In this document: positions 37,712 through 46,527 of the stretch, one piece after another
How the letters are laid out: each line of letters opens with the position of its first letter
How positions within the stretch are numbered: position 1 is the stretch's first letter
Origin: Micromonospora echinospora
Lineage (GTDB): Bacteria > Actinomycetota > Actinomycetes > Mycobacteriales > Micromonosporaceae
Reading direction: 5' to 3'
Assembly: GCF_900091495.1 (NCBI RefSeq)
Contig: NZ_LT607413.1
Coordinates: 4,479,001-4,543,000, forward strand
DNA length: 64,000 nt
Position numbers and translations under genes: made by a program
Notes under the pieces: generated by a model
What the model was told of the DNA's origin: nothing
What the model saw: only the letters and a program-made list of their open reading frames with translations
The model's database searches: none

Positions 37712-39706
37712 GTGAATCCCAACGGCGGCATGGGGGGCATGGGCGGCTGGAGCATGCTCCGGTCGATGCGCAACTCCGACGACGTCTCGACCCACCGGCT
37801 CAACCGGGGCACCGGACGACGGATCGTCGCCTTCGCGCGGCCGTACCGCCGGGACATCGTGGTCTTCCTGGTCACCGTCGTCCTCGCCGCCGTCATCGGG
37901 GTCGCCACGCCGGTGCTCGCCGGCGACGTCATCAACGCGATCACCCGGGGCGGCACCGAGGCCGGCGCGACCGTGGTGCGCCTCGCCCTGTTCATCGCCG
38001 GCCTGGCCGTCGCCGACGCGCTGCTCTCGCTGGCCCAACGCTGGTACTCCGCCCGGATCGGCGAGGGCATCATCCTCGACCTGCGCACCCGGGTCTACGA
38101 CCACGTCCAGCGGATGCCGTTGCAGTTCTTCAGCCGCACCCAGACCGGCGCGCTGGTCAGTCGGCTCAACAACGACGTGCTGGGCGCCCAGCGGGCATTC
38201 ACCTCGACCCTCTCCGGCGTGGTCAGCAACGTCATCCAGCTCGTGCTCACCGCCGCGGTGATGTTCACCCTCTCCTGGCAGATCACCGTCCTGTCACTGG
38301 TGCTGCTGCCGATCTTCATCATCCCGGCACGTCGGGTCGGCAAGCGGCTGGCCGAGATCACCCGCGAGTCGTACGACCTCGACGCCAAGATGAACGCCAC
38401 CATGACCGAGCGGTTCGGGGTGGCCGGGGCGCTGCTGGTCAAGCTCTTCGGCGCGCCCGAGGTCGAGGCGCGCCGCTTCGCCGCCCGCGCCGAGCGGGTC
38501 CGCGACATCGGCATCCAGTCGGCGATGTACTCGCGGACGTTCTTCGTGGCGATGCTGCTGGTCGCCTCGCTCGCCCAGGCGCTCACCTACGGGCTCGGCG
38601 GCTGGCTGGCGGTCACCGGCGCGGTCAGCGCCGGCACCGTGGTCACCCTGGCCCTGCTGCTCACCCGCCTCTACGGGCCGTTGACCGCGCTCTCCAACGT
38701 CCGCGTCGACGTGATGAGCGCGCTGGTCTCGTTCGACCGGGTCTTCGAGGTGCTCGACCTGAAGCCGGGCATCGAGGAGAAGCCGGACGCGGTGCCCGTG
38801 CCGCGCGGCAACGGCCGGGTCGAGTTCCGCGACGTGCGGTTCCGCTACCCGAGCGCGGCCGACGTGTCGCTGGCCTCCCTGGAGGAGGTCACCGCGCTGG
38901 ACCGCAGGACCAACGAACCGGTGCTGCGCGGGGTCTCCTTCGCCGTCGAGCCGGGCCAGATGGTGGCCCTGGTCGGGCCGTCCGGCGCCGGCAAGTCGAC
39001 CCTGTCGATGCTGATGTCCCGGATCTACGACGTCACCGAGGGGCAGGTGCTCGTCGGCGGGTTGGACGTCCGGGACGCCACGCTCGCCTCGCTGCGCGAC
39101 GAGATCGGTGTGGTCACCCAGGACTCCCACCTGTTCCACGAGACGATCGCCGAGAACCTCCGTTACGCCAAGCCCGACGCCACCGACGACGAACTCTGGG
39201 CCGCGCTGGCCGGCGCGCAGGTGGCCGATCTGGTGCGCGCCCTGCCCGACGGGCTGGAGACGATCGTGGGGGAGCGGGGCTACCGCTTCTCCGGCGGCGA
39301 GAAGCAGCGCATCGCCATCGCCCGGCTGCTGCTGAAGGCGCCGTCGATCGTGATCCTCGACGAGGCCACCGCGCACCTCGACTCGGAGAGCGAGGCCGCG
39401 GTGCAGCGGGCGCTGTCGGTGGCGCTGGCCGGGCGTACCGCGCTGGTGATCGCGCACCGGCTCTCCACCGTGCGGGACGCCGACCAGATCCTCGTCCTCG
39501 ACGAGGGACGGATCGTCGAGCGTGGTCGCCACGACGAGCTGGTCGCGGTCGGCGGCCTCTACGCCGAGCTGTACCGCACCCAGTTCGCGGTGGTCGACTC
39601 GCCCAGCCCGTACGCCGACGCGACCGGCCCCGAGCCGGTGGTGACCACGGTGCCGATGGCCGCGTACGTCGCCGAGCAGGCCCTGCCGCCGTCCGCCGCG
39701 AACTGA
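37712..39706 (+). CDS. ABC transporter, fused permease and ATPase
   Basis: 664-residue half-transporter of the MsbA/LmrA type, working as a dimer. A Gly/Met-rich start (MNPNGGMGGMGGW) is followed by six membrane helices (about residues 45-330) and an ATPase domain with GPSGAGKST, the Q-loop VTQDSHLFHE, signature FSGGEKQRIAIA and Walker B IVILDEATAHLD. GGAGG is 6 nt before the GTG. It is a probable exporter; substrate unknown. It converges with mug 11 nt later. Confidence 0.93.
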   Translation: MNPNGGMGGMGGWSMLRSMRNSDDVSTHRLNRGTGRRIVAFARPYRRDIVVFLVTVVLAAVIGVATPVLAGDVINAITRGGTEAGATVVRLALFIAGLAVADALLSLAQRWYSARIGEGIILDLRTRVYDHVQRMPLQFFSRTQTGALVSRLNNDVLGAQRAFTSTLSGVVSNVIQLVLTAAVMFTLSWQITVLSLVLLPIFIIPARRVGKRLAEITRESYDLDAKMNATMTERFGVAGALLVKLFGAPEVEARRFAARAERVRDIGIQSAMYSRTFFVAMLLVASLAQALTYGLGGWLAVTGAVSAGTVVTLALLLTRLYGPLTALSNVRVDVMSALVSFDRVFEVLDLKPGIEEKPDAVPVPRGNGRVEFRDVRFRYPSAADVSLASLEEVTALDRRTNEPVLRGVSFAVEPGQMVALVGPSGAGKSTLSMLMSRIYDVTEGQVLVGGLDVRDATLASLRDEIGVVTQDSHLFHETIAENLRYAKPDATDDELWAALAGAQVADLVRALPDGLETIVGERGYRFSGGEKQRIAIARLLLKAPSIVILDEATAHLDSESEAAVQRALSVALAGRTALVIAHRLSTVRDADQILVLDEGRIVERGRHDELVAVGGLYAELYRTQFAVVDSPSPYADATGPEPVVTTVPMAAYVAEQALPPSAAN

Positions 39707-39717
39707 CCGGCCCCGGG

Positions 39718-40332
39718 TCAGCCCGGTTCGCGTACCGCCGCCCGCAGTTCGCCGAAGGCGGCGCCGAGCGTCTCGGCGGTGAAGTGGGCGTTCAGCCCGC
39801 TCGGGTTCGGCAGCACCCACAGCCGGGCGTCGCCGAGCCGTTCCGGCTGCGGCCCGAAGGTGGCCTTCGGCCGGGCGAACCCGGTCCGGTACGCGGTCAC
39901 CCCGACCACCGCCACCCACCGTGGCCGGTGCCGGACGACCTTGTCGGTGAGCACCTCCGCCCCCGCCACCAGTTCGGCGGCGGTCAGCTCGTCGGCGCGG
40001 GCGCTGGCCCGGGCCACCATGTTGGTGATGCCGAGGCCGAGACCCGGCAGCTCGCCCTGCTCGCTGGGGTGCAGCTGACGCGGAGTGAAGCCGCCACGGT
40101 GCAGGGCCGGCCAGAACCGGTTGCCGGGGCGGGCGAAGTGCCAGCCGGTCGCCGCCGACCACAGCCCGGGGTTGATCCCGACGAAGAGCACGTCCAGCCC
40201 GTCGGCGAGCAGGTCGGGGATCGTCCGGTCGGCCGCCGCGGCGAGCTGCTCGCGGGTCGGCCGGGGAGCCGGCACCGGCCGACCGGCCGCCGTGCTGCCT
40301 CGGGGCCGGGAACCGCTGCGGTCGCCGGTCAC
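39718..40332 (-). CDS. mug: G/U mismatch-specific DNA glycosylase Mug
   Basis: Base-excision repair enzyme removing uracil or thymine opposite guanine. The 204-residue protein carries the Mug active-site motif GINPGLWSAATGWHFARPGN and the second motif LPNPSGLNAHF that contacts the opposite strand. The N-terminal 25 residues are a basic, probably disordered leader. The GTG overlaps the stop of the upstream SDR gene (GTGA), so both are co-translated. Confidence 0.93.
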   Translation of the reverse strand: MTGDRSGSRPRGSTAAGRPVPAPRPTREQLAAAADRTIPDLLADGLDVLFVGINPGLWSAATGWHFARPGNRFWPALHRGGFTPRQLHPSEQGELPGLGLGITNMVARASARADELTAAELVAGAEVLTDKVVRHRPRWVAVVGVTAYRTGFARPKATFGPQPERLGDARLWVLPNPSGLNAHFTAETLGAAFGELRAAVREPG

Positions 40333-41123
40333 AGGTCGCGGGTCGCGCCGCCGTCGACCGGGATGGTCACCCCGGTCAGGTAGCCGGCGGCGGGGGAGAG
40401 GACGAACGCGGCGACCCGACCGAACTCCGCCGGATCACCGATGCGACGCAGCGGGATGCCCGCCTCCGCCTCGGCCCGGGCCCGCTCGGCGTCGCCGCTC
40501 GCGGCGAGCAGCTGCCGGTTCCGGTCCGTCATGATCCGCCCCGGCAGCAGCCCGACCACCCGGACACCCCGGGGACCGTACTCGTCGGCCACGTCCTTGG
40601 CCACGCCGGCCAGGCCGGGACGGAGCCCGTTCGAGATTCCGAGACCGGTGATCGGGTACCGCGCCGAGGTGGACAGGACCAGACCGATCGCACCGCCGGC
40701 CGGCCGCGCCCGGTCTGTCGGCTCCCCGTCTCCGGCGAGCGCGGCGGCGACCGTCCGGAGCGCGCGGACCGTGCCGAGGAAGACCGTCTCGAAGGACTGT
40801 CGCCACTGCTCGTCGCTGACCCCGGCGGCGCTGCCCGGGGGTGGTCCGCCGACCGAGACCAGTGCGCCGTCCAGCCGGCCGAAGCGCTCCCGGGCGGTGT
40901 CGACCAGCCGTTGCGGCAGCGCCGGGTCAGCCAGGTCACCGGCGATCCCGACGGCGTGCGCCGGGCCACCGAGGCGCGTGGCGGCGGCGGAGACCGCGTC
41001 GGCGTCCCGGGCGGAGAGCACCACCTTCGCCCCGTCGGCGACGAGACACTCGGCGGTGGCGTACCCGAGCCCACGGGAGGCGCCGGTCAGCACGTACACC
41101 CGGTCGGTGAGTCCGAGATCCAT
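40329..41123 (-). CDS. Short-chain dehydrogenase-like protein with altered active site
   Basis: 264-residue Rossmann-fold SDR. The cofactor motif TGASRGLGYATAE is intact and the C-terminus ends SPAAGYLTGVTIPVDGGATRDL. The catalytic YxxxK is not found: after the active-site serine (STSARYP) the positions expected for Tyr and Lys read Ser and Arg (GISNGLRPG). The enzyme may use another mechanism or be non-oxidoreductive. AGGA precedes the ATG by 8 nt. It is coupled to mug. Confidence 0.88.
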   Translation of the reverse strand: MDLGLTDRVYVLTGASRGLGYATAECLVADGAKVVLSARDADAVSAAATRLGGPAHAVGIAGDLADPALPQRLVDTARERFGRLDGALVSVGGPPPGSAAGVSDEQWRQSFETVFLGTVRALRTVAAALAGDGEPTDRARPAGGAIGLVLSTSARYPITGLGISNGLRPGLAGVAKDVADEYGPRGVRVVGLLPGRIMTDRNRQLLAASGDAERARAEAEAGIPLRRIGDPAEFGRVAAFVLSPAAGYLTGVTIPVDGGATRDL

Positions 41124-41244
41124 GCCGTCGATCCTGCCGCAGCCGGTGGGGTCCGCTACCGCCGGGTGCCACGACTTCCTGCCGGATGCCGTACGGGATG
41201 CCCCGACCGCTACCGTCGGGTCGCCGTCGGGCGTATCCCGACCG

Positions 41245-41754
41245 CTACCGCCGGGCGTCGCGGAGCCGTACCCGGCCGGCGATCTGCACCGCGACGGCGT
41301 CGTCGATCCGGACGACAGCCGGTAGCCGGCGCGGGCGGGGCGGCCGTTCACCGTCGTACCGGCTGGTGGCCTCGCGGACGGCGAGTTCCCCGGCGGCCAG
41401 CCGGGGCAGCCCGTTCCCGGCCCGCAGCGCGCGGGCGAGGTCCCAGCCGTCGCGCAGCCCACCCCGCGTGGGGCGCGTCGCCGCCCATTCGGCGAAGGTC
41501 GCCGGCCAGGCGTCGCCGACTCCGGCGGCGAGCAGCGGCCAGTGCCGGGCGACGTCCCCGGCGCGCTTGCGCAGCAGCGCCTCGCGGGCCGCGGCGAGCC
41601 GGCGGGTGTCGAAGCCGGGCGGCGGGTCGGCTCCGGCGACCAGCGCCGCGACCAGCGCGGCCTGCCGGGCGGCGAGGTCCCCGGGCCCGCCGGCCCCGTC
41701 AGCTGGGGCTGGGGGATGGTGGGCAGCGGTCGGGGCGGTCAGGTCGTCGTTCAT
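41245..41754 (-). CDS. SCO6045-like partner protein of the DUF692 enzyme
   Basis: 169-residue soluble protein. After an Ala/Pro-rich start, the helical region LAARQAALVAALVAGADPPPGFDTRRLAAAREALLRKR, split by prolines, resembles small proteins encoded beside DUF692 genes in actinomycetes (SCO6045-like) and, in gene order, the DUF2063 partners of proteobacterial DUF692 proteins. Such partners are thought to bind the precursor peptide and recruit the enzyme; here that is inference. It overlaps the DUF692 gene by 4 bases. Confidence 0.75.
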   Translation of the reverse strand: MNDDLTAPTAAHHPPAPADGAGGPGDLAARQAALVAALVAGADPPPGFDTRRLAAAREALLRKRAGDVARHWPLLAAGVGDAWPATFAEWAATRPTRGGLRDGWDLARALRAGNGLPRLAAGELAVREATSRYDGERPPRPRRLPAVVRIDDAVAVQIAGRVRLRDARR

Positions 41755-42614
41755 GTGACCACCGGCCAGCCGGCCGTCGTGGCCAGCGCGTCCAGCTCGG
41801 CGCGGAGCGTCGCCGCCGGGGGATACCGACCGTCCCGTTCGAGCAGCAGCGCGGGCGGCCGGTGCCGGGCACACAGCGCGCCGACCAGGTCGAGGACCTC
41901 CGGTGGCACCGGGTCGGTGTGCGTGTCGTGGTAGAGCCCGTCGTGCTCGGCGCCCCCGGCGACGTGCACGTACGCGACCCGCTTCAGCGGCAGCCGGTCG
42001 AGCAGCGTGAGCGGGTCGGTGTCCCGGTTGCGGGCGTTGGCGTACACGTTGGCGATGTCGAGCAGCAGCAGGGCGTCGGTGCGTTCGAGGATCTCGGTGA
42101 CGAACGCCGCCTCGTCCAGTTCGTCGTCCGGCCAGTCGAACAGGGCGGCGATGGGTTCCAGCGCGATCGGCACCGGCAGCTCCGCCTGGGCCCGCCGGAC
42201 GTTGGCCGTGACCGCCGCGACCGCCTCTCGGGTGCGGGGCAGCGGCAGCAGGTGGCCGGCCTCGACCCCGCCGGCCCGGACGAAGGCGATGTGCTCACTG
42301 ACCAGCGGCGCGTCCAGCAGGTCGGCGACCCGGGCCAGGTGGGCCACCCGGGCCGGCTCGACCGGTTCCGCGCCCCCGAGCGAGAGCCGCACCCCGTGCG
42401 GTACGACGGTCACGCCGGCTGCCCGCAACTCGGCGAGCCCGTCCGGCGCCGGCCCGGCCGGGGCGACGCTCTCCGCGATCACCTCGACGAAGCGCAGGCC
42501 GGGCAGGTCGGCGACGAACCCGGCGATCTCCGGCCGCCACCCGATGCCGACACCCGCCGGTGGCGCCGCCCGGTTCGCGCCACCGGGCCCGGTCGGATGG
42601 GGCGGGCTGGTCAT
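41751..42614 (-). CDS. DUF692 multinuclear non-heme iron oxidase (MNIO) family
   Basis: 287-residue TIM-barrel enzyme of the DUF692 family (MbnB, TglH and BufB are members), which uses a multi-iron centre to modify cysteine, often in ribosomally made peptides. Candidate metal ligands are visible: His73, Glu107-His108, Glu153, Asp186-x-x-Asn189, His217, His229-Asp-Thr-His232 and Glu259. It overlaps the upstream TIGR04222-type gene (ATGA) and the downstream partner gene. The upstream protein ends in a Gly/Cys-rich tail, a plausible substrate. Confidence 0.9.
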   Translation of the reverse strand: MTSPPHPTGPGGANRAAPPAGVGIGWRPEIAGFVADLPGLRFVEVIAESVAPAGPAPDGLAELRAAGVTVVPHGVRLSLGGAEPVEPARVAHLARVADLLDAPLVSEHIAFVRAGGVEAGHLLPLPRTREAVAAVTANVRRAQAELPVPIALEPIAALFDWPDDELDEAAFVTEILERTDALLLLDIANVYANARNRDTDPLTLLDRLPLKRVAYVHVAGGAEHDGLYHDTHTDPVPPEVLDLVGALCARHRPPALLLERDGRYPPAATLRAELDALATTAGWPVVT

Positions 42615-43534
42615 CCTCCGCACCCGCCACCGCAGCCACCGCCACCGCAGCCGCCACCACCGCCGTCCCCACCACTGCCACTGTCCCCACCGCCGCTGCC
42701 TCCGCCGCAGCCGCCGCTGGATCCCGAGTTGGTGGCCGAGGTCCGCTGGATCTCGGCGGCGTCGGCGAAGGCGGGGTCGACCGCCCAGAGCGTGGCCGTG
42801 CCGAACAGCGCGACGCCCATCGCCGCTCCGGCCGCGCCGTAGGTGCCGTAGGCGGGCGAGGCGGAGGGCGTCAGGTAACGGTAGTGGGCCCGTAGGTTGT
42901 TCAGGGCGGTCTTGCCGGCGCGGGTCCGGTACGGCACCCGGGCGACCTGAACCACGAAGATCACCGCGAGCACGACCATGATGGCGACCAGGAAGCCCAC
43001 CGGCTGGTCGTTCCCGATCCCGGCGAACAGACGCACGACGCCCACGAAGAGCAGCAGGAACAGCAGCGCCGGGCCGAACCGGGCGGCGCGCCGCCGGTCG
43101 GCGTCGAGGGCCAGTCCCCGGTTCTCCAGGTCCTGACGCAGCTGACCGAGCGCGGTGGCCACCCAGTGGTCCTGCGGCAGGTCGCGGGTGCGGACGCCCC
43201 GGCTGGCCGCGTGGTGCACCGCCTGGTCCAGCGGGGTGGCGCCGGCGGGCAGCGGACCGGTGGCCCGTAGCAGTTTGCGCCGGTCCGCCCCGACCGCGCC
43301 GACGCTGCGCAGGGCGCCGATGGTGCTGTAGACGGCCAGCCGCGCGCCGCCGTTGAGGTACGCCGCCTGCTGCGGTCCGAGGTGGTCGAAACCAGGTGCT
43401 CGGTGACCGTTGAAGAGCCAGGCGCGGTGGAGGGTCGAGCCGAGGGCCAGCAGCGCGGCCAGGATGAAATAGCCGGTGGCGAAGGCGGGGCCGGAAATGC
43501 CCCAGGTGTCGCCCGGTGCCGCCAGTAGGGTCAT
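42611..43534 (-). CDS. TIGR04222-type membrane protein with Gly/Cys-rich tail
   Basis: 307-residue membrane protein. Predicted helices lie at about 18-36, 154-171 and 179-197, with a weaker one near 232-250. A cytosolic-looking part between the first two contains DLPQDHWVATALGQLRQDL. From residue 270 the chain becomes almost only Gly and Ser with four cysteines (276, 296, 301, 305), ending GGGCGG. This layout is that of the TIGR04222 family, usually next to DUF692 genes. The tail may be the site of MNIO modification; function unknown. AGGAG precedes the ATG. Confidence 0.87.
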   Translation of the reverse strand: MTLLAAPGDTWGISGPAFATGYFILAALLALGSTLHRAWLFNGHRAPGFDHLGPQQAAYLNGGARLAVYSTIGALRSVGAVGADRRKLLRATGPLPAGATPLDQAVHHAASRGVRTRDLPQDHWVATALGQLRQDLENRGLALDADRRRAARFGPALLFLLLFVGVVRLFAGIGNDQPVGFLVAIMVVLAVIFVVQVARVPYRTRAGKTALNNLRAHYRYLTPSASPAYGTYGAAGAAMGVALFGTATLWAVDPAFADAAEIQRTSATNSGSSGGCGGGSGGGDSGSGGDGGGGGCGGGGCGGGCGG

Positions 43535-43752
43535 CGTCTGCTCCTGTCCGCGAGGGGTGGCGGCCCCATTGTGGAGCAGGTCCGCCAGCGAGGGAACGGC
43601 CGGTGAGCTGGGTCGCCGTGCTGCTCCCAGGGGGATCCTGCCGCCTCCGGGCGCGACGGGTGCGCCGGGGTGGTCGTGGGGGGCGTCCGGCCGGTCGACG
43701 TCGACGCGGGGGTCGGCCGGTGGCGTGCGGAGTGCGGGAGCGCCGGGGCCGG

Positions 43753-44325
43753 TCAGCGGCGGCGGACCGCCTCCTCGACCAGGTCGAGCACCGGGCCGAG
43801 GTCACCGGCGGGGCGTCCCATGGCCAGGTGCAGGACCAGGCCGTCGTAGGCGAGTTCGAGGAAGCGGGCGAGCACGTCGATCGGTACGTCCTCGCGGAGC
43901 ACGCCGGCCTCGCGCTGGCGGGCCAGCCGTTCCCGGGTGGCCTCGGCGATCGCGGCGGACCGCTCGGCCCAGCGGCGGGCGAAGGACGGGTCGGTGCGCA
44001 GCCTGCGGGAGACCTCCAGCTGGCTGCCGAGCCAGCCGGTGGTGTCCGGTGACATCGCGCGGGCGAGCAGGTCCCGCATGACCTGGACCAGGCCGTTGCG
44101 GGCCACCGTCTCCACCATCGCCGCCGCGTCGTCCTCGGCCACGGCGAGGAAGAGGGAGTCCTTGTCCCGGAAGTGGTGGAAGATCGCGCCCCGGGAGAGA
44201 CCGGTCGCCTCCTCCAGCCGACGCACGGTGGCTCCCTCGTAGCCGTGCCGCGCGAAGCAGGCCCGCGCGGCGGCGAGGATCTCCTGGCGGCGCGCGTCGA
44301 GCTGGTCCTGGCTTACTCTGGGCAC
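43753..44325 (-). CDS. acnR: TetR-family regulator, AcnR-like
   Basis: 190-residue TetR protein. The DNA-binding part (ARACFARHGYEGATVRRLEE, then ATGLSRGAIFHHFRDKDSLF) is very close, as I recall it, to AcnR of Corynebacterium glutamicum, the repressor of aconitase, and similarity continues into DDAAAMVETVARNGLVQVMR. The ligand domain forms the C-terminal two thirds. The palindromic element just upstream (44359-44378) is matched in the aconitase promoter of this window, which supports an AcnR role. GTG start. Confidence 0.82.
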   Translation of the reverse strand: MPRVSQDQLDARRQEILAAARACFARHGYEGATVRRLEEATGLSRGAIFHHFRDKDSLFLAVAEDDAAAMVETVARNGLVQVMRDLLARAMSPDTTGWLGSQLEVSRRLRTDPSFARRWAERSAAIAEATRERLARQREAGVLREDVPIDVLARFLELAYDGLVLHLAMGRPAGDLGPVLDLVEEAVRRR

Positions 44326-44358
44326 GTTCCGATCGTTCCAGGTGCCTCCGCCCGACGC

Positions 44359-44378
44359 AAACCGTACGTACGGCTTGC
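44359..44378. promoter_or_regulatory. Putative AcnR operator (own promoter)
   Basis: The core CCGTACGTACGG (44362-44373) is a perfect 12-bp palindrome, within a 20-nt block that is 18/20 identical to 61654-61673 upstream of aconitase. It lies 34 nt before the acnR start. Confidence 0.65.
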
Positions 44379-44406
44379 GTTCGTGTCCGGCCAGGGAGGC
44401 GCGCCC

Positions 44407-44412
44407 TACGAT
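44407..44412 (+). promoter_or_regulatory. -10 box of the hydrolase gene (leaderless)
   Basis: TACGAT 6 nt before the ATG at 44419; the AcnR-type palindrome lies 29 nt further upstream and could also control this promoter. Confidence 0.55.
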
Positions 44413-44418
44413 CGCGGG

Positions 44419-45270
44419 ATGACGACCCTGCCCTCCGCCACGTTGACCGTGGCCGCCGTCCAGGCCGACCCGGTACCGGGTGACGTGGCCGGCAACGCGT
44501 CGAGCGCCGCCCGGCTGGTGCGCCGTGCGACCGACTCCGCCGCCCGGCTGGTGGTCCTGCCCGAGCTGTTCCTCTCGGCGTACCACCCGCCGGTCCTCGG
44601 CGCCGACCCGGCCGGCACCGACGTCGCGGCCGATCCGGACGCCCTGGTCGCCGACCCCCGCCTCGACCCGGTGCGCGCGGTGGCCCGGGACACGGGCGCG
44701 GTGGTGGTCGTCGGCGCGGCGGTCCGGCACCCGGACCGGCGGCGGACCATCTCCGCCCTGGTCGTCGACCGGACCGGGACGGTCCGCGTCGGCTACGACA
44801 AGCAGCAGCTCTGGAGCGAGGAGCGGAAGCTGTTCACCCCGGGCCGGCGCGGGGCGACGCTGGAGGTCGACGACTGGCGGTTCGGCCTCGGCATCTGCTA
44901 CGACGGCTGCTTCCCGGAACACGGTCGCGCCGCAGCGGACGACGGAGCGCACGGCTACCTCTGCCCGAGCGGCTACGTAATCGGCTCCGCGCACCGGCGG
45001 GACCTCTACTACGCGGCCCGGGCGCTGGACAACACCATGTACGTCGTTTTCGCCAACTCCGTCGACGGCGTCGCCCCCTGGCGGTTCAACGGCGGGGCGG
45101 CGGTGTACGACCCGGAGGGGCGCTGCCTGGTGCGCGGCGCGGACACCGGGGAGGACGTGCTGGTCGCGACCCTCGACCCGGAGCAACTGGCCCGGACCCG
45201 CGCCGACCACCCGATGCTCGCCGACCGGCTGCCCGACCAGGGACCCGAGCGGGTCCGGGTCACCGGCTGA
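44419..45270 (+). CDS. Carbon-nitrogen hydrolase (nitrilase superfamily)
   Basis: 283-residue amidase-type enzyme. The Glu-Lys-Cys triad is visible: VVLPELFLSAY (Glu), VGYDKQQLW (Lys) and GICYDGCFPE (Cys), with a normal C-terminal FNGGAAVYDPEG region. The substrate (amide, nitrile or N-carbamoyl compound) is not evident. The gene is divergent from acnR across 93 nt and appears to be leaderless. Confidence 0.9.
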   Translation: MTTLPSATLTVAAVQADPVPGDVAGNASSAARLVRRATDSAARLVVLPELFLSAYHPPVLGADPAGTDVAADPDALVADPRLDPVRAVARDTGAVVVVGAAVRHPDRRRTISALVVDRTGTVRVGYDKQQLWSEERKLFTPGRRGATLEVDDWRFGLGICYDGCFPEHGRAAADDGAHGYLCPSGYVIGSAHRRDLYYAARALDNTMYVVFANSVDGVAPWRFNGGAAVYDPEGRCLVRGADTGEDVLVATLDPEQLARTRADHPMLADRLPDQGPERVRVTG

Positions 45271-45322
45271 GGCCACCGGGCGGTCGCCCGGCGCGCACCG
45301 GGCGTCACCAGCCCGGCCGGAC

Positions 45323-45367
45323 GGGCAGCCCGGGCAGCCCGGGCAGCCCGGGCAGCCCGGGCACACC
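45323..45367 (+). repeat. 9-bp tandem repeat
   Basis: Four perfect head-to-tail copies of GGGCAGCCC (45323-45358) plus a degenerate fifth, in the 271-nt gap after the hydrolase gene. The rest of the gap holds no gene; GGTAAATCGGTTGCGGG (45384-45400) is repeated with one change at 21452-21468. Confidence 0.75.
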
Positions 45368-45541
45368 GGGCCCGTTCGGCGTCGGTAAATCGGTTGCGGG
45401 CCGAACGGCCCGTGGTGAGCATGGTCCACGCAGAGCGCATCCCGGGCGTCGCCCGGTCGAGGAGAGGGGGTCGGTCATGGCCGTCTTCGCAGGGTCCTTC
45501 CACCTGCCTCCACCAGCCTCGACCAAGGGATCACCAATCCA

Positions 45542-46483
45542 GTGCGTGAGAACGACTTCCCGTCGGCGCGTGAGCGCCGGCCGCGCGGCAAGCGCCGCTT
45601 CGACGACGACGAACCACAGTTCCTGAAGCACGGCCGGCAGCCCCGGCCGACCCCCGTCGAGGACGACGGGGACCCCGACCAGCCGCTGCTCGGTGACCGC
45701 TGGTCGACCTGGGACCAGGCGACCACCGGCCCCGAGCCGTACCCGGACTGGGTGGTCACCGAACTCGCCGCCCAGGACACCGAGCTGGGGGTGCTGAAGA
45801 CCGGCAAGGAGGCGGACGTCCACCTCGTCCGGCGCGCGGTGCCCGACACCGACCGGTCCTGCCTGCTGGCGGTCAAGCGCTACCGGGCCCCGGAGCACCG
45901 GCTGTTCCACCGGGACGCCGGCTACCTGGAGGGCCGCCGGGTACGGCGCTCCCGGGAGACCCGGGCGATGGCCGGACGGACCACCTTCGGCCGGCAGATG
46001 ATCGCCGGTCAGTGGGCGGCGGCGGAGTTCGCGGTCCTCTCCCGGCTCTGGGAGATCGGGGTCGCCCTCGGTGCGGTCGCGGTGCCGTACCCGGTGCAGC
46101 TGATCGGCACCGAGCTGATGCTGGAGTTCATCGGCGACGCCGACGAGGGGCAGGCCGCGCCCCGCCTCGCCCAGCTTCGGCCCGAGCCGGACGAGCTGCG
46201 CGGACTCTGGGCGCAGTTGGTGGACGTGCTGGTGGTGCTGGCCCGCACCGGTTACGCCCACGGCGACCTGTCGCCGTACAACCTCCTGGTGCACGACGGT
46301 CGGCTGGTCCTCATCGACCTGCCGCAGGCCGTCGACGTGGTGGCGAACCCGCAGGGCGCGGAGTTCCTCGCCCGGGACGTCCGCGTGGTGGCCACCTGGT
46401 TCGCCGCCCGGGGGCTGCCGGCCGACCTGGTTGACCCGGCCGCGCTGACCGGGCAACTGCTGCGCGAGGCCGGACTGCGCTGA
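45542..46483 (+). CDS. RIO1-family serine/threonine kinase-like protein
   Basis: 313-residue atypical kinase. After a basic, charged N-terminal tail, the RIO core shows LKTGKEADVHLV (ATP-binding loop), AVKRYR (Lys), a helical insert EGRRVRRSRETRAMAG, and the catalytic loop YAHGDLSPYNLLV with the metal-binding LVLIDLPQAVD. Archaeal and eukaryotic RIO kinases act in small-subunit maturation; the bacterial role is unknown. GTG start with only a weak AGGGA upstream. Confidence 0.87.
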   Translation: MRENDFPSARERRPRGKRRFDDDEPQFLKHGRQPRPTPVEDDGDPDQPLLGDRWSTWDQATTGPEPYPDWVVTELAAQDTELGVLKTGKEADVHLVRRAVPDTDRSCLLAVKRYRAPEHRLFHRDAGYLEGRRVRRSRETRAMAGRTTFGRQMIAGQWAAAEFAVLSRLWEIGVALGAVAVPYPVQLIGTELMLEFIGDADEGQAAPRLAQLRPEPDELRGLWAQLVDVLVVLARTGYAHGDLSPYNLLVHDGRLVLIDLPQAVDVVANPQGAEFLARDVRVVATWFAARGLPADLVDPAALTGQLLREAGLR

Positions 46484-46492
46484 CCGCTGACC

Positions 46493-46527
46493 GGGCCGGA
46501 TTCGCCCCGACCGGGCGGGTCCGGCCC
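46493..46527. terminator. Hairpin between convergent genes
   Basis: Outer arms GGGCCGGA/TCCGGCCC (46493-46500, 46520-46527) and inner CGCCC/GGGCG, 10 nt after the RIO kinase stop, facing the DUF2630 gene. Confidence 0.65.

Noticed and set aside
37705..40383. An 892-codon forward frame overlapping the ABC exporter
   Set aside because: It is the out-of-frame reading of the exporter, giving Arg/Pro-rich sequence without domains.
43753..44325. TetR gene as a regulator of the adjacent MNIO cassette
   Set aside because: Its sequence fits AcnR and its palindrome is shared with the aconitase promoter; the MNIO operon has no such site.
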